Shown piece after piece: positions 1 to 7,641 of a DNA stretch of 64,000 nucleotides. Below the pieces are notes generated by a model, which was given only the letters and a program-made list of their open reading frames with translations, was not told where the DNA came from and searched no databases. Within the stretch, counting starts at the first letter, position 1. Each line of letters opens with the position of its first letter. The stretch is taken from positions 16,808 to 80,807 of the forward strand of contig JADLKP010000001.1 in the NCBI GenBank assembly GCA_016838945.1, in the 5' to 3' direction. The position numbers were made by a program, and so were the translations under genes. This stretch comes from Methanobrevibacter sp. (GTDB lineage: Archaea; Methanobacteriota; Methanobacteria; Methanobacteriales; Methanobacteriaceae).

Positions 1-2
1 AT

Positions 3-254
3 CATCATATGAAAGTTCCTTCTAATAATGGACATTCTTTTCTTATAAATAATTTAAAGAGATCAAATTTTGAGGAAGAGGAAAATTTGGGAACTAATTT
101 AGAAAAATTAAGAGAGTATAGGAATCATGCAGATTATAGAAATAAATTTAATTTATATAATGTTAAACGTGCTCGTAAAAAATATGAAACGATTATAGAA
201 ATTTTAAGCACGTTAGAAAAAAATCCTTTATATTTAAAATTTAATGAAAAATAG
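3..254 (+). CDS. HEPN-like protein, C-terminal part (gene cut by window edge)
   Basis: The frame is open from the first base of the window, so the ATG at 9 is probably internal and the gene starts outside. The visible 81-83 residues are charged and helical. The sequence LREYRNHADYRNKF followed by a long helix ending in IIEILSTLEKN resembles the C-terminal helix pair of HEPN-type proteins, in which R-N-x-A-D-Y follows a charged helix. The fold is inferred from this pattern only. No partner gene is visible because the upstream side is missing. A short stand-alone remnant is the alternative. Confidence 0.4.
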   Translation, partial: HHMKVPSNNGHSFLINNLKRSNFEEEENLGTNLEKLREYRNHADYRNKFNLYNVKRARKKYETIIEILSTLEKNPLYLKFNEK

Positions 255-328
255 AGTCTTTTTTGTTTTTTTAATTTAATTTGAACTAAATTAGATTCAG
301 ATAAAAATAAGTAAAATAATAAAAGATA

Positions 329-350
329 ATTACTCAAACCTATGAGTAAT
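329..350. terminator. bidirectional hairpin at the end of pyrB
   Basis: ATTACTCA and TGAGTAAT form a perfect 8-bp stem with a 6-nt loop. The stem contains the pyrB stop codon. On the + strand it is followed by CACATTTTTT, and on the - strand by a U-rich stretch, so it can serve as terminator for both converging genes. Confidence 0.55.
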
Positions 351-1256
351 CACATTTTTTAAAATTGCCATACGGACAGGTATAGCATTTGCTGCCTGTT
401 CAAAGTACTTGTTGTACTCTGTATCATCAACATCATATGCAATCTCATCCACTCTTGGAAGCGGGTGCATCACTATAAGATCCTTGCCTTCAAGCAAATC
501 CCTATTGATCAGGTATGCTCCTTTGATGCGTTCGTATTCCTCTACATCCGGGAACCTTTCCTTTTGGATTCTGGTGACATAAAGCACATCAACATCATCA
601 ATCACACATTTAAGTGAATTGGTTTCCTTATATTTGATGCTGTTTTCTTCAAGGTCGTGCAATGTCTCCTTAGGCATCTTGAGCTCATCCGGTGAGACAA
701 AGGTCATTTCAACATCATACATTCCAAGTGCATATGCAAGGGAATGCACTGTACGGCCGTATTTCAAATCTCCCAGAAGCGCTATGTTCAAGCCGTCTAT
801 TTTTCCGAAGTGTTTCTTGATTGTATAAAGGTCAAGCAATGTTTGGGTTGGGTGTTGGCCTGCACCGTCTCCAGCATTGATGATCGGCACATCAACTATA
901 TCGGATAGGAATCTGGACACTCCTTCAAGGTTATGTCTGATTACTATCGCATCGCAGTATGACTCAAACATCTTTGCAGTGTCTGCCAAGCTTTCACCTT
1001 TTGAAACGGAACTGTGGGCTGCATCTCCAAGCTCTATGCAGTCTCCTCCAAGCCTTTTCATGGAAGTTTCAAAGGATAGCCTTGTTCTTGTGGAAGGCTC
1101 ATAAAATAGAAGCCCTAAGATCTTTCCTTCAAGCTCTCTAGATTTCTCCTTAGACTTTGCAACATCTTCAAGCTTGCTTGCTTCCTCTAAGATAAATTCA
1201 ATATCTTCCTTTTCAAAATCCTTCAATGAAATAACATTTTCATGTCCAAAAATGAT
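330..1256 (-). CDS. pyrB: aspartate carbamoyltransferase catalytic chain; probable non-AUG start
   Basis: Second step of pyrimidine synthesis: carbamoyl phosphate plus aspartate gives carbamoyl aspartate. The carbamoyl-phosphate loop FYEPSTRTRLSFETS, the hinge GDLKYGRTVHSL and the aspartate loop HPLPRVDEI are all present, and the protein is full length. The first in-frame standard start, TTG at 1226, would cut off the conserved first strand (homologs have H-x-ISxxD before the first helix). In frame upstream lies HENVISLKDF, and GGAG at 1266-1263 sits 6 nt before ATC (1256) and 9 nt before ATT (1253). No ATG, GTG or TTG exists between the ribosome site and residue 11. I therefore place the start at the ATC/ATT pair. 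The regulatory chain PyrI is not in the window. Confidence 0.93.
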   Translation of the reverse strand: MIFGHENVISLKDFEKEDIEFILEEASKLEDVAKSKEKSRELEGKILGLLFYEPSTRTRLSFETSMKRLGGDCIELGDAAHSSVSKGESLADTAKMFESYCDAIVIRHNLEGVSRFLSDIVDVPIINAGDGAGQHPTQTLLDLYTIKKHFGKIDGLNIALLGDLKYGRTVHSLAYALGMYDVEMTFVSPDELKMPKETLHDLEENSIKYKETNSLKCVIDDVDVLYVTRIQKERFPDVEEYERIKGAYLINRDLLEGKDLIVMHPLPRVDEIAYDVDDTEYNKYFEQAANAIPVRMAILKNVITHRFE

Positions 1257-1384
1257 ATTACACTCCTTATATTTTACACTTGAAATAGTGGTCTTTATAA
1301 ATAAAACTAAAAAATAGAAATATGAATCTTATATTTTTAAAAATTAAAAATAAAGTTTTTTAATTTAGATTAAAAAACTTTCAA

Positions 1385-1537
1385 TTATTCTCCTTTCATG
1401 AATCCGTATATTGCAACAGCTATTAGTATAATTATCAATACGATGAATAACCAAAAGCTTATTTTTATGAATAGCTGCAATAAGGTCAAGATTATTATTA
1501 AAGCGATTGCTGTTAAAACGATTCTGTTAAGCATCAT
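1385..1537 (-). CDS. tiny two-helix membrane protein (50 aa)
   Basis: The frame starts at ATG 1537 behind a strong ribosome site (GAGGTGA, 7 nt spacing) and runs 50 codons. The product begins MMLNRIVLTAIALI and has two hydrophobic segments (about residues 5-22 and 27-45) separated by a K-I-S turn. It ends GFMKGE. I do not recognise a family. It lies 16 nt downstream of a second gene of the same build (1554-1697), and the two are probably co-transcribed. Length, composition and topology suggest a duplicated pair. The function is unknown. Confidence 0.7.
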   Translation of the reverse strand: MMLNRIVLTAIALIIILTLLQLFIKISFWLFIVLIIILIAVAIYGFMKGE

Positions 1538-1553
1538 GTTCTTTCACCTCACA

Positions 1554-1697
1554 TTAAAATATGTATCCTAATAATGCCATAATGATGAATATAAGAATTG
1601 CTATGATAAACACTTTCATGCCTATCTTCATCAACCATTTCAATATTCCAAATATGATCATCAATAGTATAGCTATTATTATAATCTCTATAATCAT
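1554..1697 (-). CDS. tiny two-helix membrane protein (47 aa), partner of the next gene
   Basis: The frame starts at ATG 1697, preceded by GGTGG, and ends at TAA 1554. The 47-residue product begins MIIEIIIIAILLMI and has two Ile-rich membrane segments around a short K-W-L-M-K-I-G turn. It ends ALLGYIF, matching the layout of its downstream neighbour (turn with K-I, then a second helix closing with Y-G or G-Y). It is first in a two-gene unit. There is no recognisable domain. The clean ribosome sites on both genes are the best evidence that these are real. Confidence 0.65.
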   Translation of the reverse strand: MIIEIIIIAILLMIIFGILKWLMKIGMKVFIIAILIFIIMALLGYIF

Positions 1698-1770
1698 CTT
1701 TCCACCTTTTTTCAAGAACTCCTTCTTTTCAATAAAGGATATTCTATGTTATATTTATTGTCAGTATTAT

Positions 1771-1886
1771 AATAATTTATCTATTTAATTCATTTTTTTT
1801 CATTCTTTTTAAGTATTTTAATGATTTATCTATTTAATTCATTTTTTTTCATTCTTTTTAAGTATTTTAATAATTTATCTATTTTT
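1771..1886. repeat. 49-bp tandem repeat, two full copies and a partial third
   Basis: The motif ATTTATCTATTTAATTCAT recurs at 1775 and 1824 with a partial copy at 1873, so the period is 49 bp. It lies between the small membrane genes and the FAH gene. The T-rich strand could also aid termination, but no hairpin is seen. Confidence 0.8.
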
Positions 1887-1908
1887 TCATTCATTGATTA
1901 AATAGTCC

Positions 1909-2718
1909 TTATTCTTCCTTGATTAAGTAGTTCTTTAATGTTCCAATCTCTTCTATTGTCACTTCAACAATGGAATCTGCCTTCATTTCACCAACACCTG
2001 GAGGTGTTCCTGTAGCTATTATATCTCCTGGATTCAATGTCATTGTCTGTGAAACGTATGATATTATTTCCTGTGGAGAGAAGATCATCTGTGAAGTGTT
2101 TGAGTTCTGTCTGATTTTTCCATTGACTTTGGTCACTATCTTCTGATTCAATGGGTCAAGCTCTGTTTCGATGAAAGGCCCTATTGGGGCAAATCCGTCA
2201 CAGCTCTTTCCTCTTGTCCATTGGCCGTCTGCCAGGGTGAAATCCCTTGCGGTGACATCGTTTATTATTGTGTATCCGAAGATGCATTCGTTTGCTTCTT
2301 CTGCTCTAACTTGTTTGGTTTCTTTTCCAATCACAACAGCAAGCTCTCCCTCATAGTCAACCTGCTTGGATATTTTAGGATAAACAACTATATTGTCTGT
2401 TCTGTTGACTGTTGTGGATGGCTTTATGAATATCACAGGACTTTCCGGCAATTCAAGATTCAATTCCTTTGCATGGTCCTTGTAGTTGAGGCCGATGCAG
2501 ACTATTTTTGATGGTTCTGTTGGGGACTGTATTTCTATATCCTCTAAGCTATGTGTTTGGACTGCATTTTCCAAAATTGTTTTTATTTCTTTATTGTGGT
2601 AGTCTAGAATGTCTCCTTTAAGTTCTATTACTTTATTTTCTTCATCTAAGAACCCTGCTTTGAGACTTAAATCATCGTTTAGACTGTCTGCATTATTTTT
2701 GAATCTCAAAAATTTCAT
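1909..2718 (-). CDS. fumarylacetoacetate hydrolase (FAH) family protein
   Basis: 269 residues. A short variable N-terminal region is followed by the FAH fold: CIGLNYKDHAKEL, the metal ligands in DYEGELAVVIG, GYTIINDVTARD, the loop GKSCDGFAPIGP and the closing ATGTPPGVG. The family uses Mg or Mn to cleave C-C bonds or decarboxylate/isomerise acylpyruvate-like compounds; archaeal members are usually acylpyruvases or oxaloacetate tautomerases. The substrate cannot be read from the sequence. The gene lies 41 nt downstream of hisG on the same strand, so the two may be co-transcribed without sharing a pathway. Confidence 0.9.
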   Translation of the reverse strand: MKFLRFKNNADSLNDDLSLKAGFLDEENKVIELKGDILDYHNKEIKTILENAVQTHSLEDIEIQSPTEPSKIVCIGLNYKDHAKELNLELPESPVIFIKPSTTVNRTDNIVVYPKISKQVDYEGELAVVIGKETKQVRAEEANECIFGYTIINDVTARDFTLADGQWTRGKSCDGFAPIGPFIETELDPLNQKIVTKVNGKIRQNSNTSQMIFSPQEIISYVSQTMTLNPGDIIATGTPPGVGEMKADSIVEVTIEEIGTLKNYLIKEE

Positions 2719-2759
2719 TTAATCACTTATTGTAATTTTCTGCTATTCCAAACTTCCCA

Positions 2760-3623
2760 TTATTGAATGATCCTTTCTATTGGAACAACAAGAATGTCAC
2801 GTGCACCTGCATTTCTTAACTTGTTAACAAGCTCGAATACCTCATCCTCGCCAACTACAGCTTGAACAGCCATTGTTTCCTCATGGGAGAGAACTTCAGA
2901 TACGGTAGGTCCGCTCATTGCAGGCATGACCTTTTGAACTTCACAAAGGTCCTTCTTAGCCACATTCATCATGATGAGCTTTTTCCTCCCTGCTTCAAGC
3001 ACACCTTGGATGGAAGTGCTTACAGCCTCTACGAGGTTTCTCTTCTCATCATAGGAATCCTTGTTTGAGATAAGCTTGATTGAGCTTTCAAGTATGGTGT
3101 CGACTATCTTCAAATGGTTCATGTTCAATGTTGTGCCAGTGCTTGTGAGATCTGTTATAGCATCAGCTATTCCAATGAATGGAGCTATTTCAGTGGATCC
3201 TGTCAATTTGACGATTTTGATGTCAAGATTGTTTTCATCCAAGTATCTTCTTGTAAGGTTTGGGAATTCTGTAGCTATTGTCATGCCGTCCTTCAAGTCA
3301 TCCTTGCTTGCTATTTCACTGTCATCAGGTGAAGCAAGGACCAATCTGGTTTGGCCGAACTGAAGGTCAAGAAGTATTTCAACCTCTGCACTGTTTTCTT
3401 CAATAAGGTCATAACCTGTGATTCCCATATCACAGATTCCTTCGGCTACAAATTCGGGAATGTCTGCTGCACGTGCAAACATCACATCTATATCTTCATT
3501 GTAGGTTTGTGAGAATAATTTTCTGTTTGAACTGTCCTTAAGGCCAAGTCCTGCCTTTTCCAAGATCTTCACTGCAGGATCGCTTATTCTGCCCTTTGAC
3601 GGCACTGCTATTTTAAGTTTCAT
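2760..3623 (-). CDS. hisG: ATP phosphoribosyltransferase, long form
   Basis: First step of histidine synthesis: ATP plus PRPP gives phosphoribosyl-ATP. The N-terminus MKLKIAVPSKGRI and the PRPP loop ITDLTSTGTTL (about residue 160) are present. At 287 residues it is the long form, with a C-terminal regulatory domain (about residues 210-287) that needs no HisZ. I start at ATG 3623 because GGAG lies 6 nt upstream; the earlier ATG at 3635 overlaps that ribosome site. Histidine feedback on the C-terminal domain is known for the family. Confidence 0.96.
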   Translation of the reverse strand: MKLKIAVPSKGRISDPAVKILEKAGLGLKDSSNRKLFSQTYNEDIDVMFARAADIPEFVAEGICDMGITGYDLIEENSAEVEILLDLQFGQTRLVLASPDDSEIASKDDLKDGMTIATEFPNLTRRYLDENNLDIKIVKLTGSTEIAPFIGIADAITDLTSTGTTLNMNHLKIVDTILESSIKLISNKDSYDEKRNLVEAVSTSIQGVLEAGRKKLIMMNVAKKDLCEVQKVMPAMSGPTVSEVLSHEETMAVQAVVGEDEVFELVNKLRNAGARDILVVPIERIIQ

Positions 3624-3956
3624 GTTAATCTCCATTGTTTTTTTATAATTTTATCTTTTGTTTTATTTCTATTTAATGTTAATTAATTATATAATTTTTC
3701 ACGTTAAATGAAATCCAAATATTTTAAAAAAATCATTCACTTTTTATCATGATTGATTTGTATATTTTCATTTTGTTTAATTCACACCATTACAAACAAA
3801 ATTTATATATTGTATATAAATTGTTTAATCATCGATGATATTATATATATTTTTTGATTTTTTATTATAAATCATTATAAATTAACAGTTTCAAATTTCA
3901 TATAGTATAGCACTATATTTTTAAAAAATAAGGCATTAGAGGCCATTTTTTTAGAA

Positions 3957-4050
3957 ACATTTATATACTAGGAAGATAAACTAATAAGTAGTACTTATGA
4001 AAAAAAGCTTGTATAGCTAGTATTTTTAAAAAATATTAGTTTATATAAAC
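3957..4050 (+). promoter_or_regulatory. two TATA boxes upstream of the histone gene
   Basis: ACATTTATATAC (3957-3968) and GTTTATATAAAC (about 4039-4050, itself a palindrome) match the archaeal TATA box. The second would start transcription near 4070, just before a small hairpin (ACTAAT/ATTAGT) in the leader. The 494-nt gap between hisG and the histone holds no other gene; hisG is divergent and shares this region. Confidence 0.55.
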
Positions 4051-4117
4051 TTTCACTAATTATTGCATTAGTAATAAGTATGTATTTTTTAAAATAAAAT
4101 TATGGAGAATGATATTT

Positions 4118-4321
4118 ATGGCAATTCCTGTAGCTCCTATCGGAAGAATCATTAAAGATGCTGGTGCTGAAAGAGTAAGTGAAGACGCTAAAAAAGAATT
4201 AAACGCTTATGTAGAAGCACAAGCTGCAAAAGTTGCTAAAAAAGCTATCAAATTCGCTGAATTAGCAAAACGTAAAACCGTTAAAGCTGAAGACATCGAA
4301 TTAGCTATTAGCGAATTATAG
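4118..4321 (+). CDS. archaeal HMf-type histone
   Basis: A single 67-residue histone fold that dimerises and wraps DNA. Typical family sequence is present: PIAPIGRII-like start (AIPVAPIGRII), DAGAERVSEDA, and the C-terminal RKTVKAEDIELAI. The ATG at 4109 lies 1 nt from the ribosome site and would add three residues. The ATG at 4118, 10 nt after GGAG, gives the usual N-terminus and is preferred. It is a single-gene transcript with its own promoters and a strong terminator, as expected for an abundant chromatin protein. The triplet use is simple and biased, fitting high expression. Confidence 0.97.
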   Translation: MAIPVAPIGRIIKDAGAERVSEDAKKELNAYVEAQAAKVAKKAIKFAELAKRKTVKAEDIELAISEL

Positions 4322-4332
4322 GTACAAGCTTC

Positions 4333-4402
4333 ACGGACCTATGGTCCGTAGAACCTTGACCAAAACTCTTATCACTAGGTGTTAGTGATAGGTTTTATTT
4401 TT
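4333..4402 (+). terminator. histone terminator with two hairpins
   Basis: The first hairpin is ACGGACC-TAT-GGTCCGT (4333-4349). The second is ATCACTA-loop-TAGTGAT (4371-4389), followed by AGGTTTTATTTTTTT. The second hairpin plus U-run is a classic intrinsic terminator shape. Confidence 0.8.
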
Positions 4403-4437
4403 TTACTATTTTTTTACATTTTTTTTAAATTTAAGAT

Positions 4438-4661
4438 CTATTTTTTTTGAGCATTTTGCTTTAGTTTGTTTATTTCGTTTTGGTCTAGTTTTGTTATTCT
4501 TTTTATTGTTTCATCGTCGAATCCTTCTTTTATTAGGTTTTCTGCTACTTCGTGTCTGTTTTTTTCTATTCCTTCTTCTATTCCATCTTCATAGTATATC
4601 TTACCTATTCTTCCTAGTATTCCATCGAAATCAATTCACTTTTATCTATCATTTTCATCAC
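4438..4661 (-). pseudogene. broken duplicate of the 3' end of the adjacent Rpn-type gene
   Basis: About 200 bp repeat the last part of the 4665-5525 gene. The copy keeps the internal start region (ATG AAA ATG ATA GAT) but has lost one G in the codon after E-L, so translation from that ATG stops after about a dozen codons. Downstream of the lesion the frame is intact and ends RITKLDQNEINKLKQNAQKK. The copy has one extra G-I-E-E unit compared with the parent, so the short internal repeat has changed in number. It is a tandem duplication followed by decay, or a C-terminal cassette now out of frame. Confidence 0.75.
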
Positions 4662-4875
4662 TTTTTATTTGGAGTGTTGTTGTTTTAGTTTGTTTATTTC
4701 GTTTTGGTCTAGTTTTGTTATTCTTTTTATTGTTTCATCGTCGAATCCTTCTTTTATGAGGTTTTCTGCTACTTCGTGTCTGTTTTTTTCTATTCCATCT
4801 TCATAGTATATCTTACCTATTCTTCCTAGTATTCCATCGAAATCCAATTCACTTTTATCTATCATTTTCATCACT
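4459..4875. repeat. direct repeat of about 195-200 bp covering the Rpn gene 3' end
   Basis: Copy A spans about 4459-4661 and copy B about 4683-4875. They are nearly identical apart from a 12-bp unit difference and one deleted base. The junction lies just after the stop codon of the intact gene. Confidence 0.85.
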
Positions 4876-5525
4876 TCCTTATATTCCTCATCATCAGTTA
4901 TGAATTTTTTAGCCAAAAAGGATAGAAGTGCTGCTGTATGCAATCTATCCCTTTCATTCATCTTTGCTTCTTGTGTCAACTCAATGGATTTAATCAGCAA
5001 TTCCTTTGGAGACCTTTTTGATTTCATGAATGTCAGTATTCTCAAATCCCCTATTTCTGATTTAGTGAGCTCTTCGTTGTTCTTATTTTTCAAACTTATA
5101 TTATTTATAGTTTTATCTCCATCAAAGCTCTTAAACGATTTATAAGGTATAGTAAACTCGTTATTATTGTGCCATTTCAATATAACTTGCTTATTATCCT
5201 TATAATGAGTGCTAATGACTAATGTGTGGACTTTTCTTCTATATCTGGTTCTCATATAACAGGCATAATCAAAAAACTTTTCCTTATCTTCCTTTCCTAT
5301 TGCAGTTGAATGGGCCTCTAAGGAGAGTATCTCATCATTATCCAATAGCCCTATAAAATCTGCCCTCCTTTCCTTTCCATCATATGTTATGATCTTGGTA
5401 GGACAGGGTCTCGTTATCCTATATGGAAATTCGAACTTCTCAAGAATGGAATTTATTCCAGGAAATAGAAGGCAAAAGTATTTGTCTTCCACCTTTTTTA
5501 AATCCTTTTTCTTATCGTTTTTCAT
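4665..5525 (-). CDS. Rpn/PD-(D/E)XK-type nuclease family protein
   Basis: 286 residues. The N-terminal half carries a PD-(D/E)XK-like core: RRADFIGLLDNDEILSLEAHS near residues 53-73, then FFDYACYMRTRYRRKV. The usual E-x-K is here E-A-H, so activity is uncertain. A helical linker (about 150-225) leads to a C-terminal tail with short G-I-E-type units and a closing helix-turn-helix-like motif, GFDDETIKRITKLDQNEI. Members are annotated as recombination-promoting nucleases or transposase-like and occur in many copies. An in-frame ATG behind GGAAGTGAT near residue 217 could start a small C-terminal protein, as described for bacterial rpn genes. A paralog lies at 5989-6825. Confidence 0.75.
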   Translation of the reverse strand: MKNDKKKDLKKVEDKYFCLLFPGINSILEKFEFPYRITRPCPTKIITYDGKERRADFIGLLDNDEILSLEAHSTAIGKEDKEKFFDYACYMRTRYRRKVHTLVISTHYKDNKQVILKWHNNNEFTIPYKSFKSFDGDKTINNISLKNKNNEELTKSEIGDLRILTFMKSKRSPKELLIKSIELTQEAKMNERDRLHTAALLSFLAKKFITDDEEYKEVMKMIDKSELDFDGILGRIGKIYYEDGIEKNRHEVAENLIKEGFDDETIKRITKLDQNEINKLKQQHSK

Positions 5526-5690
5526 CTTTTTCCCCTAAACAATCTATAAATAATCTTAGTTTAAAGTTTATATTATTTAAATGGATTAGTTTTTTTAAAC
5601 AACTAATTTCAAGCTTTTATTAATCTTATAACGAATTTAAAATAATTTTTTAAGATGACAATAATCTTGAAATATTAGGGAAAAGTTTAA

Positions 5691-5745
5691 ATATAACAAT
5701 TGTTATATTATAGTATAGAAAAATATAACAATCGTTATATTTTTC
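5691..5745. promoter_or_regulatory. two similar palindromes (operator-like)
   Basis: ATATAACAATTGTTATAT (5691-5708) is a perfect 18-bp palindrome. 10 bp further is a second site, GAAAAATATAAC-AATC-GTTATATTTTTC (5718-5745), with 12-bp arms. Both share TATAAC...GTTATA. They lie in the 463-nt gap between the two Rpn-type genes with no clear target gene. The shape is that of a dimeric repressor site, but the regulator is unknown. Confidence 0.55.
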
Positions 5746-5746
5746 T

Positions 5747-5783
5747 AAAGAAATTTTAATCATTTCTAAAATTTCTTTTTTTA
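5747..5783 (+). terminator. hairpin followed by T-run
   Basis: AAAGAAATTTT (5747-5757) and AAAATTTCTTT (5768-5778) form an 11-bp stem followed by TTTTT on the + strand. Together with the palindromes just upstream it could end a very short transcript. No open frame lies between them. Confidence 0.4.
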
Positions 5784-5988
5784 AAGTTTAGGGACTTTTG
5801 ACTTTATCGTCAATTTTTCTTTGCAAACAAACACGAAAATTTTTATATCGCTCTTAAAACACAAATCATAACACACACATGCAGTTTCTATGATTAAAAT
5901 AATTGATATCTATAATCTCCTTGTACAAAAATAAATCAAATCTCAACCATTTAATTATTTTAATCATATTGACTCCTATTTTTATTAG

Positions 5989-6825
5989 TTATCCTGTTAT
6001 TTCTTTTATTTCTTCAGTTTTCATTCCTTTTTCTTTTAGTTTTCTTTCTATAATTTGTATTTTTCTTTCTGTGTTTTCTTTTTCCATTTTTCTTCCTTTT
6101 TCTTCGTATATTTCCTTTATTTGTCGTACAGTGCTTTCAAGTATTCCACCTTCCATTTTCACCAACCTCTCTATTTCTTCAAATTCCTCTATTGTATCTG
6201 TGTATTTGTTTGCTAAAAACATCAATAGGTTTTTTATCTCATTTATTTTATCCTTATTCACTGTGCTTATCCTTGCCAATTTTAAGCATTCAACTATCAA
6301 TTCCTTAGGCTTTTTATCAGATTCCATAAATGGAATCAACAGGAGATGATCAAGCTCTTCAGTTTCATCATCCATCTTTCCCTCATCAATCAAATTCTTC
6401 AGCCTGTCCAATTTTTCCTCTGCATTAAACTCCTTGAAGGTCTTTAATGGAATGGTATATTTATCGTCATTGTGCCATATCTCACCATATTCATCGTTTT
6501 TCTTCTTTTTAGTGCTGATGATGTAGCTGTTTGTTTTCTTGTCATGCTTTATTCTAAGATAGCTTGCATAATCAAGGGAATTAATTATATCCTTTTTGCT
6601 TACATAAGTTGATTTGAATTCAAGATTCAATGTCTCATCATCCAAATCAAAAACCAGATCCATCATCTTGCTTTCGTTCCTGTAGTTTTGATATTCGGTT
6701 GGGAGTATTCCCCTTATCTCTCCAGGTATATCCAGCAACTTCAACAGGCGGTTCAATCCAGGTATGCTTTGCTTGAAATATTTGTCCTCTATATTGTACT
6801 TATCCTCCCTATTTTCTTCTTTCAT
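5989..6825 (-). CDS. Rpn/PD-(D/E)XK-type nuclease family protein
   Basis: 278 residues, paralogous to 4665-5525: both start with a short Lys/Asp-rich leader, VEDKYF or IEDKYF, then a PD-(D/E)XK core. Here MMDLVFDLDDETLNLEFKS keeps D...E-x-K, so the active site looks intact. The C-terminal part is a charged helix (YEEKGRKMEKENTERK) ending GMKTEEIKEITG, a shortened form of the motif that closes the other family members. An internal ATG (M-E-G-G) preceded by GAGG and GGTG offers a possible small C-terminal product. A role as a self-restrained nuclease is inferred from the family. Confidence 0.75.
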   Translation of the reverse strand: MKEENREDKYNIEDKYFKQSIPGLNRLLKLLDIPGEIRGILPTEYQNYRNESKMMDLVFDLDDETLNLEFKSTYVSKKDIINSLDYASYLRIKHDKKTNSYIISTKKKKNDEYGEIWHNDDKYTIPLKTFKEFNAEEKLDRLKNLIDEGKMDDETEELDHLLLIPFMESDKKPKELIVECLKLARISTVNKDKINEIKNLLMFLANKYTDTIEEFEEIERLVKMEGGILESTVRQIKEIYEEKGRKMEKENTERKIQIIERKLKEKGMKTEEIKEITG

Positions 6826-7277
6826 AATTGGTTAAATCCTCCATAAATTTATATTTAAATTTATTTTGGATTTAATCCTATTTAAATTCTTTTAATCTGT
6901 ATTTTAACTATAATTTAGTCTTTATATTGTCATTTACGAGATAATTATAATTTTTTAAAATTGATATAGTGCAATAAATTTCGACTTTTCGCTTGATTGA
7001 CAAATCATCATGATCAAATTTCCATTTTTCCCATGCATTGACAAATCATCATCTTCCTTAATTTTTCATTGAAGGATTATTCGATGCTTATACTCTGATT
7101 TTCCTATTATATAAGGTTTTTTTATTAAAACAAGTTGTTTACTATTTAGAATAAATAGTTTACCAATTCTAAATAATTTATAGTAAAAATCAGCAATATT
7201 AAATCATTTTCAAAAAGGGATACAATTATATGTTAGTAAGTTTATAATACTATTAATTTATATAATAAAATGCGGGG
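6826..7277. other. intergenic region with a short direct repeat
   Basis: ATTGACAAATCATCAT occurs twice (near 6997 and 7037). The rest is AT-rich, with divergent promoters for 5989-6825 and 7278-7544. I see no gene. Confidence 0.5.
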
Positions 7278-7544
7278 ATGATTCCAATTAATACCTTGAT
7301 TATTGAAACTGATAAAGAATATGTGTTTAAGACTGTTGAACAAGCTATTGTGGAAATTCCTGATTGGGACTGCGATTATGTGAATGTGGTCCTGTGGGAT
7401 GAGAATACATGCAGCCAGGATGGCTGCAGGTTCACAATAAATGACTGCGGAGAGCTATTGCTTAAGGCGGTCAATGTGGATGAAGTCAAGACAATCGATC
7501 TTGAGGAGTATGAAGGTGAGGACGTTTTGATAGTGCAGATTTAA
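7278..7544 (+). CDS. small acidic protein of unknown function (88 aa)
   Basis: The ATG at 7278 follows GCGGGG. The product is acidic, with four cysteines (DWDCDYV, NTCSQDGCRF, NDCGELL) and a closing DLEEYEGEDVLIVQI. I do not recognise a family; the Cys pattern could bind metal or form disulfides, but there is no signal peptide. The last 17 codons recur as an orphan fragment at 8680-8733 in front of a later gene, so this gene was once duplicated together with its neighbours. Its place in front of a secreted-protein gene looks like the start of that repeated unit. Confidence 0.6.
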   Translation: MIPINTLIIETDKEYVFKTVEQAIVEIPDWDCDYVNVVLWDENTCSQDGCRFTINDCGELLLKAVNVDEVKTIDLEEYEGEDVLIVQI

Positions 7545-7556
7545 ATAAGTTGTAGC

Positions 7557-7603
7557 TGACATGATTGGCAATATTGTAAATGTGGATGGCTGATTCAAAT
7601 ATT
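7557..7603 (+). repeat. orphan copy of the 3' end of the next gene
   Basis: GACATGATTGGCAATATT and the following bases up to the stop TGA match 8093-8139, the end of the secreted-protein gene 7642-8127. The fragment lies before that gene, showing a past tandem array. Confidence 0.75.
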
Positions 7604-7641
7604 TTTATGCTTGAATTTAAAAAATTAAAGTAGGTGATAGA

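Noticed and set aside
4665..6825. Insertion sequence, because Rpn-type genes are often called transposases
   Set aside because: No terminal inverted repeats or target duplications flank either gene, and the core is nuclease-like.
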